Source of the DNA: Przewalskia tangutica
Lineage: Eukaryota; Streptophyta; Magnoliopsida; Solanales; Solanaceae
DNA length: 64,000 nucleotides
Assembly (NCBI GenBank): GCA_029844215.1
Contig: CM056738.1
Location: 41,366,388 to 41,430,387, forward strand
Direction of reading: 5' to 3'
Shown: positions 1-11,170 of the stretch, piece after piece
How positions within the stretch are numbered: position 1 is the first letter of the stretch
How the letters are laid out: each line of letters opens with the position of its first letter
Made by a program: the position numbers and the translations under genes
The notes under the pieces: model-generated
Databases searched by the model: none
What the model was told of the DNA's origin: nothing
Seen by the model: the letters and a program-made list of their open reading frames with translations, nothing else

Positions 1-267
1 GATTGGATAGAGTGAATAGTTGATGATCTTGGAAGCCCTAATTCTCCATCATAACTGATTTAAATCAAAGTATTTTCATAATTAGTTTATTTCCTGCATT
101 ATTAGTTTAGAATTCCAACTCAATTAACGTTAACCAAATAGAAACTAAAGCATAGATAATCGATACTTGAAAACCAGTCCCTGAGGACGATATTCGGTCT
201 TACCAAGACTATATTACTTGTAACGATACGTGCACTTACGTTTAGCGTGTGTATAAATCGTGCATCA
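1..267 (+). mobile_element. 3' end of an Athila-type Ty3/Gypsy LTR, cut by the window edge
   Basis: This stretch aligns by eye with the last ~270 bp of the Athila-like LTRs at 20010-20280 and 36450-36721. It shares the words for 'gaagccatattc...cataactg', 'aaccaaatag', 'agataatc', 'ccagtc...ggacgata' and 'cgatacgtgcacttacg'. It ends in ...GTGCATCA, as an LTR terminus should. No tRNA-Asp primer site follows, so it is a 3' LTR or a solo LTR. It is clearly diverged from the complete Athila-like copy in this window, so it belongs to another subfamily or an older copy. Confidence 0.75.
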
Positions 268-628
268 GCCCTTGGGGTGCCGCTGCGCCACGACCCTTAA
301 GGGTGTAGCGTCGCGACTCTCTGGCATCCGAGGGCGAGCCGCGACCCTTCTCAGCTCCGAGGCCCTTTTCTGACCCGTTCCAATCTTTACATTATGTATA
401 TTTTTTCCTTCATTTACCAACGTGGAACTCTCATTATTTTGTCAACAATCGTCCATTTTATGTCTCAAACATTTACTTATGTACCAATATCTCTTTTACT
501 AATGAAATTTACTATACTTGGAACTACGAGTGCACGTGTGTGGAAACTACGTTTCCGACGTGAGGGATCCCAATTATTCGAGTCATAAATGATGGGTTAA
601 ACTTAATTCCACATTAGTAAATTTCCAA
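268..628. other. Unassigned spacer with a GC-rich palindromic patch
   Basis: No coding potential is recognised. Positions 270-365 are unusually GC-rich and carry short self-complementary words (CTTAAG at 297-302, GTCGCGAC at 311-318) separated by CGACCC-like blocks. This resembles the GC-palindrome patches in several LTRs of this window, so it may be a remnant of another LTR. From 370 to 628 the DNA is AT-rich and I see nothing in it. Confidence 0.4.
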
Positions 629-711
629 CAGTTTACACTCATACCCTTAATTGGATGAAACTTCCAAATTCCATAAAATTACCTGATTTAAGAAAATAAC
701 TCGCTCCGACC
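629..711 (+). repeat. Left arm of an old inverted repeat, first part (interrupted by C1)
   Basis: Joined to 15924-16065 across the C1 insertion, this matches the reverse complement of 39475-39702 at roughly 80 percent by eye. Shared words include 'ggatgaaac', 'ccaaatt', 'aaaatta' and 'taac.cgct.cgacc'. The match runs through the C1 target site, so C1 inserted into this repeat. The other arm is followed on its outer side by an 'aaaaaggtcaaatata' word, which I recall from Solanaceae MITE-like repeats. The identity of the element is inference. Confidence 0.6.
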
Positions 712-1006
712 TGTTAAGTTCTAGATTGCCATGAAAAGATGACAAGCAGGTGAAGAAAGAAGAAGAAGAGAAAGAAAGAAGAATAAAAGAGAGAAAGAAG
801 AAGAAGATAGAAGTATGTGGTTGATGAAGGTTGATGAAGAAGTAGTTGAGAGGATTCTGGAAGAGAGAAAATTGTTGTATTGAAAAGTGAATCAATTAAT
901 TGTACACAATGAGTTACAATCTATTTATAAAGGTCCACTATACTCATCAGCCCATTATACTAGTTAGCTCAATATACTAACCTAATATACTAATTATACA
1001 TTTACA
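712..1006 (-). repeat. C1 3' LTR (295 bp)
   Basis: It matches 15644-15918 over its whole length. It carries a GA-rich tract (about 745-815) that is longer here than in the partner LTR, plus the common 'gattctggaagagagaaaattg' region, and its outer termini are TG/CA. Length differences come mainly from the GA-rich microsatellite and a missing block near 895-910 in the partner. Confidence 0.88.
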
Positions 1007-1030
1007 CTTATACTTTATACCCCCCTCAAG
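1007..1030 (-). other. C1 polypurine tract
   Basis: The minus strand reads CTTGAGGGGGGTATAAAG just before the 3' LTR start. This is the expected position and composition for the primer of plus-strand DNA synthesis. Confidence 0.8.
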
Positions 1031-1528
1031 CTAGGATGTATGAAAATGTTCTTCAAGCCTAGCTTGGATAATAAGGAAGTATGTTGTTGTTGATTCAATG
1101 CTTTTGTTAGTATATCAACCGGTTGTTCCTTATGTTTTGTTCTCTCGTGGAAAATTGGATTTCCAGCAATCTGTATGGCAGATTTGCTATTTGTGAATAC
1201 TCCCACTGGTCTGGATATATCAACACCCAACTCTTGAAACATCCTGCCAACAAAACAACTTCAGCAACTGCAATCCGCTGCTTGTTCTGAAAGACGAATA
1301 AGAATAAAAGAATGTACAATCAAAGACAGGCAATCTTGAGTAATAAGAAGAGAAGAAGCCATAGCCCTGTACTCTGCCTCTGCTGAACTCCGAGATATTT
1401 GTCTTACTTCTTCGATTTCCAGGAAACAGGTGATGATCCATACATTGCCAGATAACCAGTAACTGATCTCCTGGTGTTGACGCATCTTCCCCAGTCTGCA
1501 TCACAATACATTTTGAGCTGAGGAACAC
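1015..1528 (-). pseudogene. C1 RNase H C-terminal part, broken
   Basis: Frames on the minus strand recover the end of a Copia RNase H. 'SRSSAEAEYRAMA' lies at about 1400-1350. 'FQELGVDISRPVGVFTNSKSAIQIAGNP' lies at about 1240-1160, and 'KEQPVDILTKAL' at about 1130-1095. The block between 'HERTKH' and 'KEQPVD' is shorter than usual, so some 20 residues are deleted. The residue that is normally the catalytic Asp of the 'TDSKSA' motif is Asn here. The region is split over several frames and cannot make an active enzyme. Confidence 0.75.
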
Positions 1529-2300
1529 AATTAACAGAACTAGACATAAGTATGCCCATTCCTGGTGTCTGTTTAATGTATCTGACTAACCGAAGACCAG
1601 CTTCCATGTGAGAGTTCTTTGGTGTTTGCATGAATTGGCTGAGTGAGTTCACTGCAAAGGTGATATCTGGTCTTGTAGTAAAATATAACAACCTTCCAAT
1701 CAGTCTTCTATATACGCAGGGGTCAGTCAACAGCTTATCAGCACCATGAGATGATTCAGAACTAGCTTCAATGACCTTGTCCAACTCTACTGTAGTGAGT
1801 TTCTGATTTGTCTCCATAGGGAAAGCCACTGGTTTGGCTCCTGCCAATCCCATGTCTGATATAAGTTCAAGAGCATACTTCCTTTGATGCATTAGAATAC
1901 CTTGTGAATTCCTTGCAAACTCAATTCCCACAAAATACTTCAACTCCCCCAAGTCTTTTATCTTAAAGGCTGATTGTAGTGCTTCTTTTGTGGACTGTAT
2001 GAGAGCTGCATCATTCCCAGTTAGCAGGAGATCATCCACATATACCAATACCACCACAATATTCTCTTCTTCTATCCTTGTGAAAAGAGAGTAGTCCCTA
2101 TGGCTTTGTGTGAAACCTGATGACAGTAAAGTTGTAGTTAGCTTTATATTCCATTGCCTAGAGGCTTGTTTCAAGCCATATAAAGACTTCTTTAACCTGC
2201 ATACATGTGTGTTCCTGTGTGTAGCATTGAATCCCTCTAGAACTGTCATGAACACTTCTTCAGATAAATCCCCTTGAAGAAATGCATTGTATACATCCAT
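1404..2300 (-). pseudogene. C1 reverse transcriptase (from the MDVYNAFL motif) and start of RNase H
   Basis: This 298-codon frame holds the core of a Copia RT: 'MDVYNAFLQGDL' at the start, 'LYGLKQASRQW' near residue 40, and the catalytic 'YVDDLLL' at about 2043-2026. 'GRLLYFTTRPDITFAVNSLSQFM' and the RNase H entry 'YCDADWGRCVNTRRSVTGY' follow. It makes cDNA from element RNA inside the virus-like particle. It is in the same frame as the upstream ORF ending at 2313. A single TGA replaces the expected Trp in the H-W-K-I-H-Q-M-D motif. The frame shifts after 'SWKSKK' near 1404. Confidence 0.88.
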
Positions 2301-2312
2301 TTGATGTATCTT

Positions 2313-3659
2313 TCAATGTTGCACTGCTGCAATAGACACCACAGTCCTGACTATGGCCATATTAACCACGGGTGAGAATGTCTCCTGGTAGTCTATCCAT
2401 TCCTTCTGGTTGTATCCCTTGGCTACAAGTCTGGCCTTGAACCTCTCCACCTCCCCTGATGCTTTGTATTTAATCTTGTAGACCCACCTACAACCGATTG
2501 CCTTTTTCCCTTCAGGCAGCTTGACTAGCTCCCATGATTCATTGTCCTCTAGTGCCTGGATTTCAGATTCCATGGCTGCAACCCATCTGGGATCCTTTGC
2601 AGCTGCTGAGTATCCTGATGGCTCAGTGTCTACAGATACTTGTGCAACAAAGTGTTGATAGGCAGCAGATAGACCTGCATATGTGATGTTGTCAGAAATT
2701 GAATATAAGCACCTGTGAGATCCTTTTGTAGTGATATAGTCCTTGTGCCATATATGAGGTCTGCCATGTCTTTCTGATCTACTTGTTGTAGTTGTAGTGA
2801 CTAACTCCATCTGATTGTTCTCATGATGTTCTGTCTCATCTGCACAGCTACTGGTGTTATGATCTCTGTCTGCACTACCACCATTGATATTTGAATCTGC
2901 AGTAGGACCTGCACATGCTGGTTCTTCTCCTGCAAAATTTGTCTCACTCACAGGATTACCATTAGTAATAGTGACAGGATTACCATTCATCAACTCCTCA
3001 TAACAGAATTGTCCATGATCCTTTATGTTCAGTGACTCTTCATTCTGCCCATTTTTAAAGGAAAAATTGTCTTCCCTGAATATTACATCCCTACTAACAA
3101 AAATAATTCTATTTTCTAAGTCATAGAGTTTGTATTCCTTTTGTGTAGGTGCATACCCAAGTAGGACACATCTAACTGCTCTTGGACTAAATTTATCATG
3201 TGTATGAAGTATGGCTGCAAAACATAAACAACTTATAACTCTCAAATGATTAAGTTGTGGTGTTTTGTTGTATAGTTTATGGAAAAGAGACTCATTATTT
3301 AGAACTGTTGAAGGAATTCTATTAATAATGTATGTTGCAACTTCTATACAAATTCCCCAGAATCTGTCTGGAAACCAACCCTGAATTTTTATGGCTCTTG
3401 TTGTCTCAAGTAGATGCCTATGTTTCCTTTCAACTACCCCATTTTGTTGTGGTGTGTATGGGCAAGAACTCTCATGTATAATTCCAAATGTTTGGAAAAG
3501 TTCCCTACAGTTTTGGTTGAAAAATTCAGTACCATTATCTGATCTAATTCTCTGGACTTTAGATTCAAACTGAGTAGCTATTTCAGCAAAGAAAACTTTC
3601 AGAATAGTAGATACATCAGATTTCAACCTCATCAGAAACACCCCATCTAGAGAAATCAT
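2313..3659 (-). pseudogene. C1 integrase and N-terminal reverse transcriptase
   Basis: This 448-codon frame contains the second half of the integrase core: Asp of 'SDNGTEF' near residue 41 and Glu of 'NGVVERK' 36 residues later, a DD(35)E spacing typical of retroelement integrases. The C-terminal 'LFHKLYNKTPQLNHLRVISCLCFA' and 'RCVLLGYAPTQKEYKLYDLENR' regions follow. An acidic and Asn-rich linker leads to the RT N-terminus ('ESWELVKLPEGKKAIGCRWVYKIKY', 'RFKARLVAKGYNQ'). The frame ends in a TGA that replaces a conserved Trp. It is one frameshift away from the preceding protease/integrase frame (overlap near 3616-3659). Confidence 0.88.
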
Positions 3660-4437
3660 CTACAATGGTCAAAAAATACCTCATGTCATTGAATGTATCA
3701 GTTCTATATGGTCCCAAGACATCTAAATGTAGCAATTGGAAAGGTTTTATTGATCTACTGGTACTAGTATGAAATGGAGATCTGATTTGTCTAGCCAGTG
3801 GGCAGATTTCACATTTATTTAAAGCAAAATTATCATTGTCTTTGAACAAAGAAATCTTTCTCAATACTGTCATAGGTACATGACATAGTCTCTGGTGCCA
3901 TGTCATTGTATCTATATGTTGAGTAGCAGCCATACACTTTCTCAGTTCCTTCTCTTGATTCTCAGCATCCAAACACAAAATGCAGAGTCCATCTTTCTCA
4001 CTACCAATCCCCTTCACCTTCCCAGATGCTAGATCCTGAAAGACACAACATGAGGGAAAGAAAGAGACACTACAATTCAACTCATTAGTCACCTTTGACA
4101 CTGACATTAAGTTAAACTTGAATGCTGGCACACATAGAACATTTCTAAGAACATCTCCTTTTCCAAGTTGATAATCATCAACATGGGAGATTCTGGTTGA
4201 ATCTCTTGTTGGCAATTGTACCTTCCCAGTTCCTTCTGTTAACAAGTTATTGCGTAAGTCTTTAGAGTCACTTATCATGTGATTAGTCGCACCTGAATCT
4301 ACTATCCACTGCAGTAACTCTTCTGCATCAGTAGTATGCATACCTGTCATATTTGCAATGTGAGTTCTGCTCATGTCCTTCTCTTCCAACATGTGAATGA
4401 TTTGTTGTCTTTGGCTAGGAGTGAATTGATCATACAT
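3616..4437 (-). pseudogene. C1 aspartic protease, GAG-pre-integrase and integrase N-terminus
   Basis: The frame carries the protease active site in 'LQWIVDSGATNHM' (about 4317-4280). The GAG-pre-integrase zinc-binding region follows ('WHQRLCHV', then 'KCEICPLARQ', about 3905-3790), and then the first catalytic Asp of integrase in 'LLHLDVLGPYRTD' near 3720. It lies in the same frame as gag (4495-5229), separated only by a TGA and about 20 codons. The element was therefore a single gag-pol frame with one nonsense change here. A frameshift near 3630 separates it from the rest of integrase. Confidence 0.85.
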
Positions 4438-4494
4438 TATTGTCTCCTTTGTGAGGTGGTCCTGCTGCTGTGGTTGTTGTCCACCAAGACATTG

Positions 4495-5304
4495 TCATGT
4501 GTCTTCAAGTTGGCCTGTTACTGCATAGGCCTTCTTTGCTTTGGACTTAAAGTCATCCGGATAGCCAATTAGTTGGTAACAACCCTCTTCCAAGTGACAT
4601 GTCTTATGGCAGTGATTACATTTCATCAACTTGAAACAGTCCACTGTAAAATGTACCTTCATCTTACAGTAATCACACTTAGCATTAGGATTATATGGTT
4701 TTCTTTGTGTATGACTTCCTCCATGTCCGCCTCCCCTGTTACTTTCATTCCTGGATGTGAATAATGCTGATGGTTCAATATGATCAGATATTGACCTGCT
4801 GGTTCCTGCCAGAGCTCTTTGACTTTCCTGTTGATTAACCAAAGCATATGCCTGATTCAGATTTGGAACTTGTGGCATCATTAGAACTTGGCTCCTTGTA
4901 TGATGATAGCTTTCATTCAGTCCCATTAGGAACTGCAACAGCCTCTGATATTGTAGGTGATTGATTAACTCATTAGCCTTGGGACAGCACGACGGTGTAG
5001 GTATGATTGAGTCGTACTCATCCCAAAGGTCCTTCAGCCTTGAATAATATCCTGATATTGACATAGTTCCTTGTCGCAAAGTAAATATCTCCTTGTGAGT
5101 CTGAAAGGCTCTTGAACTATTTACCTTGTCAAATCTCTCCTTCAACTCCTCCCAGATGATGTGGGAATCAGCATTGAATAGCATCCCTGTCAGCAGACTC
5201 TTACTGACATTTCCCATCAACCATGACACTGATAGCGTTAGATCCGCCCTGCACTGCTACCTCTTCACTGTAATGTTCTCTCCTAATCGTTCCATCAATA
5301 AACC
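4495..5304 (-). pseudogene. C1 gag, central and C-terminal part
   Basis: The frame from about 5229 holds a Copia gag core ('WEELKERFDKVNSSRAFQTHKEIFTL', 'YYSRLKDLWDEYD', 'LLQFLMGLNESY'). Near 4680-4590 come two CCHC-like knuckles: C-DY-C-KMKV-H-FTVD-C, and a second C-NH-C-HKTC-H-LEEG-C. Gag packages element RNA. Positions 5230-5304 continue the protein toward the part at 15017-15232, but a frameshift has occurred. The frame ends in TGA at about 4497 with the protease frame resuming in phase. Confidence 0.82.
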
Positions 5305-6510
5305 TGTCACGACGACCCATTCCGGGGCCCGTGACTGGTGCTTTACCGGGGCACCCAAGTAGTCATACATCAGAGTAATCAGCGGAAATATAAAACAAGA
5401 CATGAAACAGTTTATAAAATAAGACACAGTTTAAGTGAGAAAATAGCGCCTTTCGGCATATATATATAAACATGGTTTAGCAGTTACATCCGATACTATA
5501 CAACATGACTCTGCACTCTAAGGAAAAATACAACTATGGCGACAGTGGCCCGCCATACCCCGATCAGACAAAACTATCTACAACACGGAGATCATACCCA
5601 AAAGTAGAGCCTCCGGAAAGGATGGAGCTCCTGACACCAACGTAGAGATCCTAAGAATGTGGATCTAGCACTGCCTCTTACCGCGGCATGAACGCAGCCC
5701 AAGGAGGTCAAGACAACAGTACTAAGTATATGAAATCAGAAATACTTAAATGAAAACATATCATTTTAAAATCAGTTTGCAAGTATGTATGAAACAACCA
5801 AGGGACCGCATAGTGCCACATCATAAACAAGAGCAACAATAGGTAAATCAGAATGTGCCTTTTCTAGCCGCGAATGATCGGCAGGCCAATTGCCGCGTAG
5901 TATCACCATGCAATCCTAATCCTGGACTCTCGTAGTCCGCATAGTCCACTCACATAGGCCCGCATAGGGTACATAACCCCGCATCAAGGGTAGCTACTCT
6001 CGACATCGCCCCGACTCAGACTGCACGCCACATAGACCGCATGAGGTATAACCCCGCATCACTAACCTGGAACTCCCGTAGCTCCGCATAGGTCCCCTGG
6101 ACCCGCATGAGGTATTCTCGAATCATGGTCCCAGACCGCCTGAGTCTACCCCGCATCGGAGGGCAGCTTAACCCCCGGTAATATGTCAAGAGGTGAGTGA
6201 TAGTACACTAACATAACAGCTTATTTTTAAACAACATAAGCACAACAAGAATACTCTCTTATACAAACGTTACAAGACACTAACACACATAGCATCATAT
6301 CATGTCTACTTATCAAACCATTTTATTCTTTTCACAATTCGATATAAGTCTGTTATAAACACATAGGCAAACTGTTTCTTTTATCATTCTTAAGTGGTTA
6401 TACCTAACTTCCCATAAAGCTAGTATAACTCTTAAGCTTCTGTTTTAAAAACCAATTAGTTCTCTTCTGTTAAAAATGATTCAGTATTCTTTTGAAATGC
6501 TTTCAGTTCT

Positions 6511-6625
6511 TTATTATTCAAAGTTAAGCCGAGGTACGGCCGTAAGTATTATTCGAGCTTAAGCCGAGGCATTGCCGTAAGTATTATTCAGCTTAAGTCA
6601 AAGACATTGCCGTAGTTATTATTCG
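6511..6625. repeat. Three-unit tandem repeat inside the A 3' LTR
   Basis: Units of about 38 bp with the form 'gcttaagccgaggcattgcc' then 'gtaagtattattca' occur three times. The partner LTR also has three (13766-13881), whereas the solo LTR of the same family has two (31208-31295). Confidence 0.8.
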
Positions 6626-7364
6626 CTTAACACATGTACGCTCACCGTACTATATATATATTGTAAAATATCATGCTTTAGGAAGAATCACATACCTTCT
6701 CAATAAAACCACCGCCAAGTTAGAATATGTCGCGAGAGAGTTAGCCTATAATAGTCGACACGCCTATCAACGCTCGGACTACTTTGTAAACATTCTAAAC
6801 AGAGGGTTCTATATCCTACGGAAAATTGGGCAAGATTTCCTACCCGGTGAGCTACTCAAGTTCATCGTGAAAACAAATTCTATGTAAGTACGCTTGATTA
6901 TTCTTCTTTAAACCCTTCTACTGTGATAACAGCTCAATTCTATTCTCGCAATATTCTTCTAAGTATTTATACTTATTCTTATACTACTACAGAAGTATTC
7001 TCTAATTCAAAAGAGGGTTAGGATTAGTTACCTCGGTAAGCCCAATAATATCCTAGATAAAGTCGCTGAGCAAGGTTTTGCTCCTAAGTTGTATGCTCCA
7101 AGAAACCTTAGAAGTTCTTCACAACTTCAAATAATTACTAAGGGATTTGTGCTAGGGTATTTTGGTCATTATAACAATACAAGAAGGCAACTTTTCTACC
7201 AAGGGAGGGGGGGTAGATTTCGGTTAGGCTAGGGGGGGTAGGCCCTCGGCCAAACTTCACAGGGGGAGGGGGAGGTGTTTGGACGAAAAGGCTACAAAGG
7301 GAGAGGAGAGGATTTTCAAGACTTGGAAAGATTTGTGGATGAAGAACTCTTCATCTTAAGGGGG

Positions 7365-7372
7365 TATTTATA
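7365..7372 (-). promoter_or_regulatory. Putative TATA box of the family A LTR
   Basis: The plus strand reads TATTTATA, so the minus strand reads TATAAATA in a C/T-rich context. The same word recurs in the other A LTR (about 14609-14616) and in the solo LTR (about 32051-32058). It is placed as expected for the U3 promoter of a minus-strand element. Confidence 0.6.
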
Positions 7373-7764
7373 GGTCAAGAAGTGGCCAACCAAGGGCCAA
7401 GATGAAGACAAGTGCAAGGCAAGTGTAGGGTGAGGATTTACTACACACAAATATCCTACCAACTCCTTGACTTTGTGCAAGGCACAAAAAACGTGCCAAG
7501 CTTAGTCCAAATCGTCCAAATGGACGTTTCAAGTCCACCTATTGGAGGGTGCCATGTCGCCTCCCGTTGGTCCAAAATGTTTCGCCTCTCGGAAAAATCC
7601 GCAAAATTAGAAATGGCATAGCCGAATTTACTTACGAAAGTCGTGGAAACGCTTAGTCTGAAACGATTCCTTTAGTGAGTTGTGCCAAAAAAACGTTTTG
7701 CCTAAACTTTAAGGCTAGACTTTGCACGTATTCCCACGTACATACTGGAAATACTGGTATAACA

Positions 7765-7790
7765 TTCTCCTCTAGAAACATTCGTCCGAA
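7765..7790 (-). other. A polypurine tract (damaged in this sequence)
   Basis: The plus strand has 'ttctcctctagaaacattcg' directly inside the LTR. Element B has a longer pyrimidine run at the equivalent place (25328-25341), so bases are missing here or were never present. Confidence 0.55.
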
Positions 7791-7899
7791 TGTTCCTTCC
7801 CAAGACATTAACGATAAGATTCTTCATAACTTAAACAATTGCAAATGCCACACACGCCACGTAACAACACTTAGGCATAAACGATAATGAAGATTTACA

Positions 7900-8710
7900 A
7901 GTAGGAAAAGTGAATTACCGGAGGTGTGGGAATAGGTGAGGATACCTCCGCCTCATGTCCTCCTCGGCTTCCCAAGTCATCTCTCCTCGAGCTCGCTCCG
8001 CCACAAGACTTTGACTAAGCCACATCCTCGTCCGCAGACGCCTAACTCGACGATCGACTATCGCTATGGGAATCTCCTTATACGATAACCCTCACACCGA
8101 CATCGCTAATCGGGTGTACCTAGATGGATCCCCGATACATCTCTCAAAGATAGATACGTGAAAATCGGATGCACCGCTTCCAGACGGACGGCAGATTCAA
8201 CTCATAGCAACCTTGCCTACCTCGCGACAACTGAAATGGCCCAATGTACCTGGCCGAAGTTTCTTCCTCCCGAATCTCATCACACCCTTCACGGGTGACA
8301 CCTTCAGAAAACCCAATCATCAATCGCGAACTCGGATGTCGACGACGATGATCTGATACGACTTCGCCGACTTAAGTCATTAATAGCCGCTCTCGGATAA
8401 GCTTCACCTTATCCATCGCCGCATCAAATCCGTCCCACTAGCCGCACTCTCGCCACATCGAACCAACCTATAGGCGATCCGCACTTCCTCCCATACAAGG
8501 CCTCATAAGGCGCCATCTCAATACCGGAGTGGTAGCTATTATTATACGTGAACTCAACTGAGGCAAATGATCCTCCCAACTACCATCGGTCATAACACAC
8601 AGCTCGCAAAGATATCTCAAGAGTCGGATAGTGCGCTCTGCTGTCCGTCTGCTCGTGGATGAAATGCGACTGTGCTCACTCGCCCCTAAACCCTCGGAAG
8701 GACCTCCGTG
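7900..8710 (-). pseudogene. A integrase C-terminus with chromodomain-like end
   Basis: Reading the minus strand from about 8085 to 7905 gives fragments resembling the end of Tekay-type pol: 'IPIAIVDRRVRRLRT', then 'EMTWEAEEDMRRRYPHLFPHLR' and a stop. The 'TWEAEEDMR..YPHLF' block is the typical chromodomain terminus, thought to steer integration toward marked chromatin. Positions 8100-8710 should encode the integrase C-terminal half, but I cannot follow it because frames break repeatedly. The assignment to Tekay rests on this tail, the LTR type and the Met-tRNA primer site. Confidence 0.6.
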
Positions 8711-9360
8711 TTAGCCGTAAACCGGGCTCTCGTATTCGATATGATCAAGTAGGGACTCATGCACCGACGATCTCTCGGATGTAAAGTCCGCATAATCCTC
8801 ACCGAAAAGTCGCCCCGACGGAAGAAAGTGGGCTGATTTCACACCGCCGACGATAACCCATATAGAATCATGTCTCCTCCGAGCGAGGTAATCCGTGATG
8901 AAGTCCATGTTGATTACCTCCCACTTCCGTGTCGGGATCTCAATCGCTCAGAACAAACCACCGTGCCTCTCGTGCTCTACCTTCACCGCCGACAACACGC
9001 ACCGAGCTACGAACTCGCAACGCCCCTCTTCAAGCCATCCCACCAATACACAGATCTAAGGTCGTGGTACATCTTGGTCGACTCGATGGATAGAGTAACG
9101 CTGCTACGCGTGCTTCCCAAGAACTCGCCGCCAAGTCCTCAAACATCCGGAACACACAACCTCGCCAAACCTTAGCACCCCATCGTGCTACTCAAAAGGA
9201 CCCTTGCCCTCACGAAGAGTCAGATCACGATAACGAATCAAAGCCGATCTCGAATCGTTGCCTCTTCACCTCCTCGACGATGGAAGACTCGCAACCTCAT
9301 GAACTCTAACCCCACCGCTATCGTAATCAATCAAACGGACACCAAGGCTCACTAATCGTG
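8711..9360 (-). pseudogene. A integrase core, heavily frameshifted
   Basis: At 8908-8711 the minus strand reads 'MDFIT...RRRHDSIWVIV...KSAHFLP', which includes the first catalytic Asp region of a Gypsy integrase, followed by 'EDYAD' and 'RSSVHES'. The second Asp and the Glu are not traceable in one frame. The zinc-binding HHCC part expected between 9360 and 8920 is not legible. Base composition is skewed to short CG-containing words, which I treat as suspect sequence. Confidence 0.6.
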
Positions 9361-9364
9361 CAAA

Positions 9365-9840
9365 TCACGAACCATGTCCCTCCTCTCTAGCCGCACATCC
9401 GATAGGCTCCCATCGACCTACGACTAAGAGCATCCGCCACAACATCGCCTTCCCCGTGGTACAGATATCAACATCGTAATCCTTAAGCAACTCTAACCAC
9501 CGCCTCGCCGTAAGTTCGCCTCCTCCGTCAAGATATACCAAGGCTCTTGTGGTCTGTAAAAATATCCACGTGAACCCCATACAAATAGTGCCTCCATCTT
9601 CAAAGCGTGAATCACACCGCCAACTCCAAATCACGCGGGTAGTTCCTCCGTGTTTCTTCACTTGTCGGGATGCATATGCTATAACCCCGCCATGCCGCAT
9701 CAACACACATCCCAACCCGATGCCCGACGACGCAATACACCACGTAACCATCCGACCTCCGGAAGAGTAAGAACGGGCGCCGCCGCCTCTTTCAAAGAAT
9801 CGAAACCCCGCCACAAGCATCACCATCAAACTTGGCCGCC
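9365..9840 (-). pseudogene. A RNase H
   Basis: The 154-codon frame includes 'ASSGIGLGCVLMRHGGVIAYASRQVKKH', matching the first catalytic block of Gypsy RNase H. 'RRWLELLKDYDVDI' near its end is the usual RNase H to integrase connector. Between these blocks the frame deviates from the family pattern and is shorter, so several small deletions are implied. RNase H would remove the RNA strand during cDNA synthesis. It sits directly downstream of RT, as in all Ty3 elements. Confidence 0.65.
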
Positions 9841-10560
9841 TTTCCGAGTCACCTAGTCAATGGTGCGAGATAGAAGCAAACTTCCACGAACCGCCGATAA
9901 TATCCTCGCAAGGCCCAAAATCGAACCTCGCCGAGTCGTAGTTCAGGCCAAGTCCTCGATCGCCGATTCGCCGTATCCACTCGAATGCCATCACCCACAA
10001 TATGCCCAAGAAACGCCATCAAGTCAACCAAAACTCACATTTGGAAAACTTGGCATAATCATGGTCCGGAGAATCACAAGCCTCGCGTTCGCATGCTCTC
10101 GCTCGAGCGAATAAACCAAGATATCATCAATGAACACTATCACAAACGTGTCCAAAATGGTTTGAACACTCGGTTCATCAAATCCATGAATACCGCCGAG
10201 CATTCGTCAACCCAAAAGACATGACCTCGAACTCATAATGCCCGCACGTCCGAATGCACCCTAGGGACATCCACCTCTCTCGACTCGCACTGATGATAGC
10301 CCGATCGCAGATCAATCTTGAGAAACATCTCGCACTCGCAATTGGTCGAACAAATCATCAATCCCGGAAGGGGTATCTGTTTAATGGTCACCTTGTTCAC
10401 CGTCAGATCAACACACATGCGCAGCCCCCGCCCTTCTTCTTCACGAACAATACACGCGCTTCCCTGCGGAGAAACACTAGGCTCGATGAAGCCCTTCTCC
10501 AAAGAAATCTCTAAGCTGATCCTTCAACTCTCTCAACTCGGCAGGTGCCATTCTGTATGA
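9841..10560 (-). pseudogene. A reverse transcriptase
   Basis: The minus strand at 10502-10233 shows 'EKGFIEPSVSPQGSA', 'LRMCVDL', 'NKVTIK', and 'FLKIDLRSGYHQ', the palm/fingers blocks of a Ty3/Gypsy RT. Farther on, 'FLGHIVGDGIRVD' (about 10010-9975) is the post-catalytic block. The expected catalytic YxDD stretch near 10100-10140 is partly legible ('ATGTTCATTGATGATATC' reads as FIDDI on the minus strand). Many single-base losses break the frame, often at CAG/CTG words. Confidence 0.75.
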
Positions 10561-10819
10561 AGGAATGGAAATAGGCCGAGTGTCTGGCAATATGTCAATA
10601 CAAAACTCAATCTCCTCTCGTGAGGATACCCGGAGGTCATCCGAAACACGCCTGGAACTTCACGACCATCGAATCGATCAAAATCTGTACCGCAGCCTTC
10701 AGATCAAACACCAACGATGGTAGATATACCCTTCTCGCACCATCTTCCTAGCCTCGAGGTAGGAAATAAACCTACCCTCTACGATACCGCGTCTCTCCCA
10801 CTCAACAACCGGCCTCAGA

Positions 10820-11170
10820 AATCGAACTGCATTACTTCTCTTCGCCTACATTGGCGTAGCAAGAAGCTAGCCAATCCATCCCCATGATCACGCCGGTCAA
10901 TCATCTCCAACTCTATCAAGTCGGTTAGGGTCCGACGATCAGAATGGTCACAGGACAAGCTCTATATACCCGCCGAGCTACCACCGAATCACCCATCGCG
11001 TAGCTACCTCGAAAGCGGTCTATGGACTCGTGCTCTATCCCTATCCTACTAGCAACAATGGGAGATATATAGATGAGTAGAACCGGATCTATCAAAGCAT
11101 ACACATCAAACCCGAACCGATAAGGTACCGTGGCGACATCGTGAGGCCTCCGATCCTCGCTTACCGACAA
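10820..11170 (-). pseudogene. A aspartic protease
   Basis: The minus-strand frame 11170-10925 has 'FDVYALIDP', then 'SPIVASRIGIEHESIDRF' and 'GDSVVARRVYRACPVTI'. This is the protease region of chromovirus polyproteins. The catalytic loop after 'ALIDP' is disrupted, with the expected Gly-Ser absent from this frame. It follows gag and precedes RT, as in Ty3 elements. Confidence 0.65.

Larger units (their letters stand above)
5305..7764 (-). repeat. A 3' LTR (2460 bp)
   Basis: It is collinear with 12594-15016 and with the split solo LTR 21567-22146 plus 30604-32457. Features include a CCGCAT-rich stretch (about 5880-6180), a 38-40 bp tandem repeat (6511-6625), and 'tatttata' at 7365-7372, a TATA box on the minus strand. 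Confidence 0.9.

Noticed and set aside
647..895. Phe/Ser-rich frame that looks like a membrane peptide
   Set aside because: It is the GA-rich microsatellite of the C1 LTR read on the minus strand, and the same frame appears at 15558-15821 in the other LTR.
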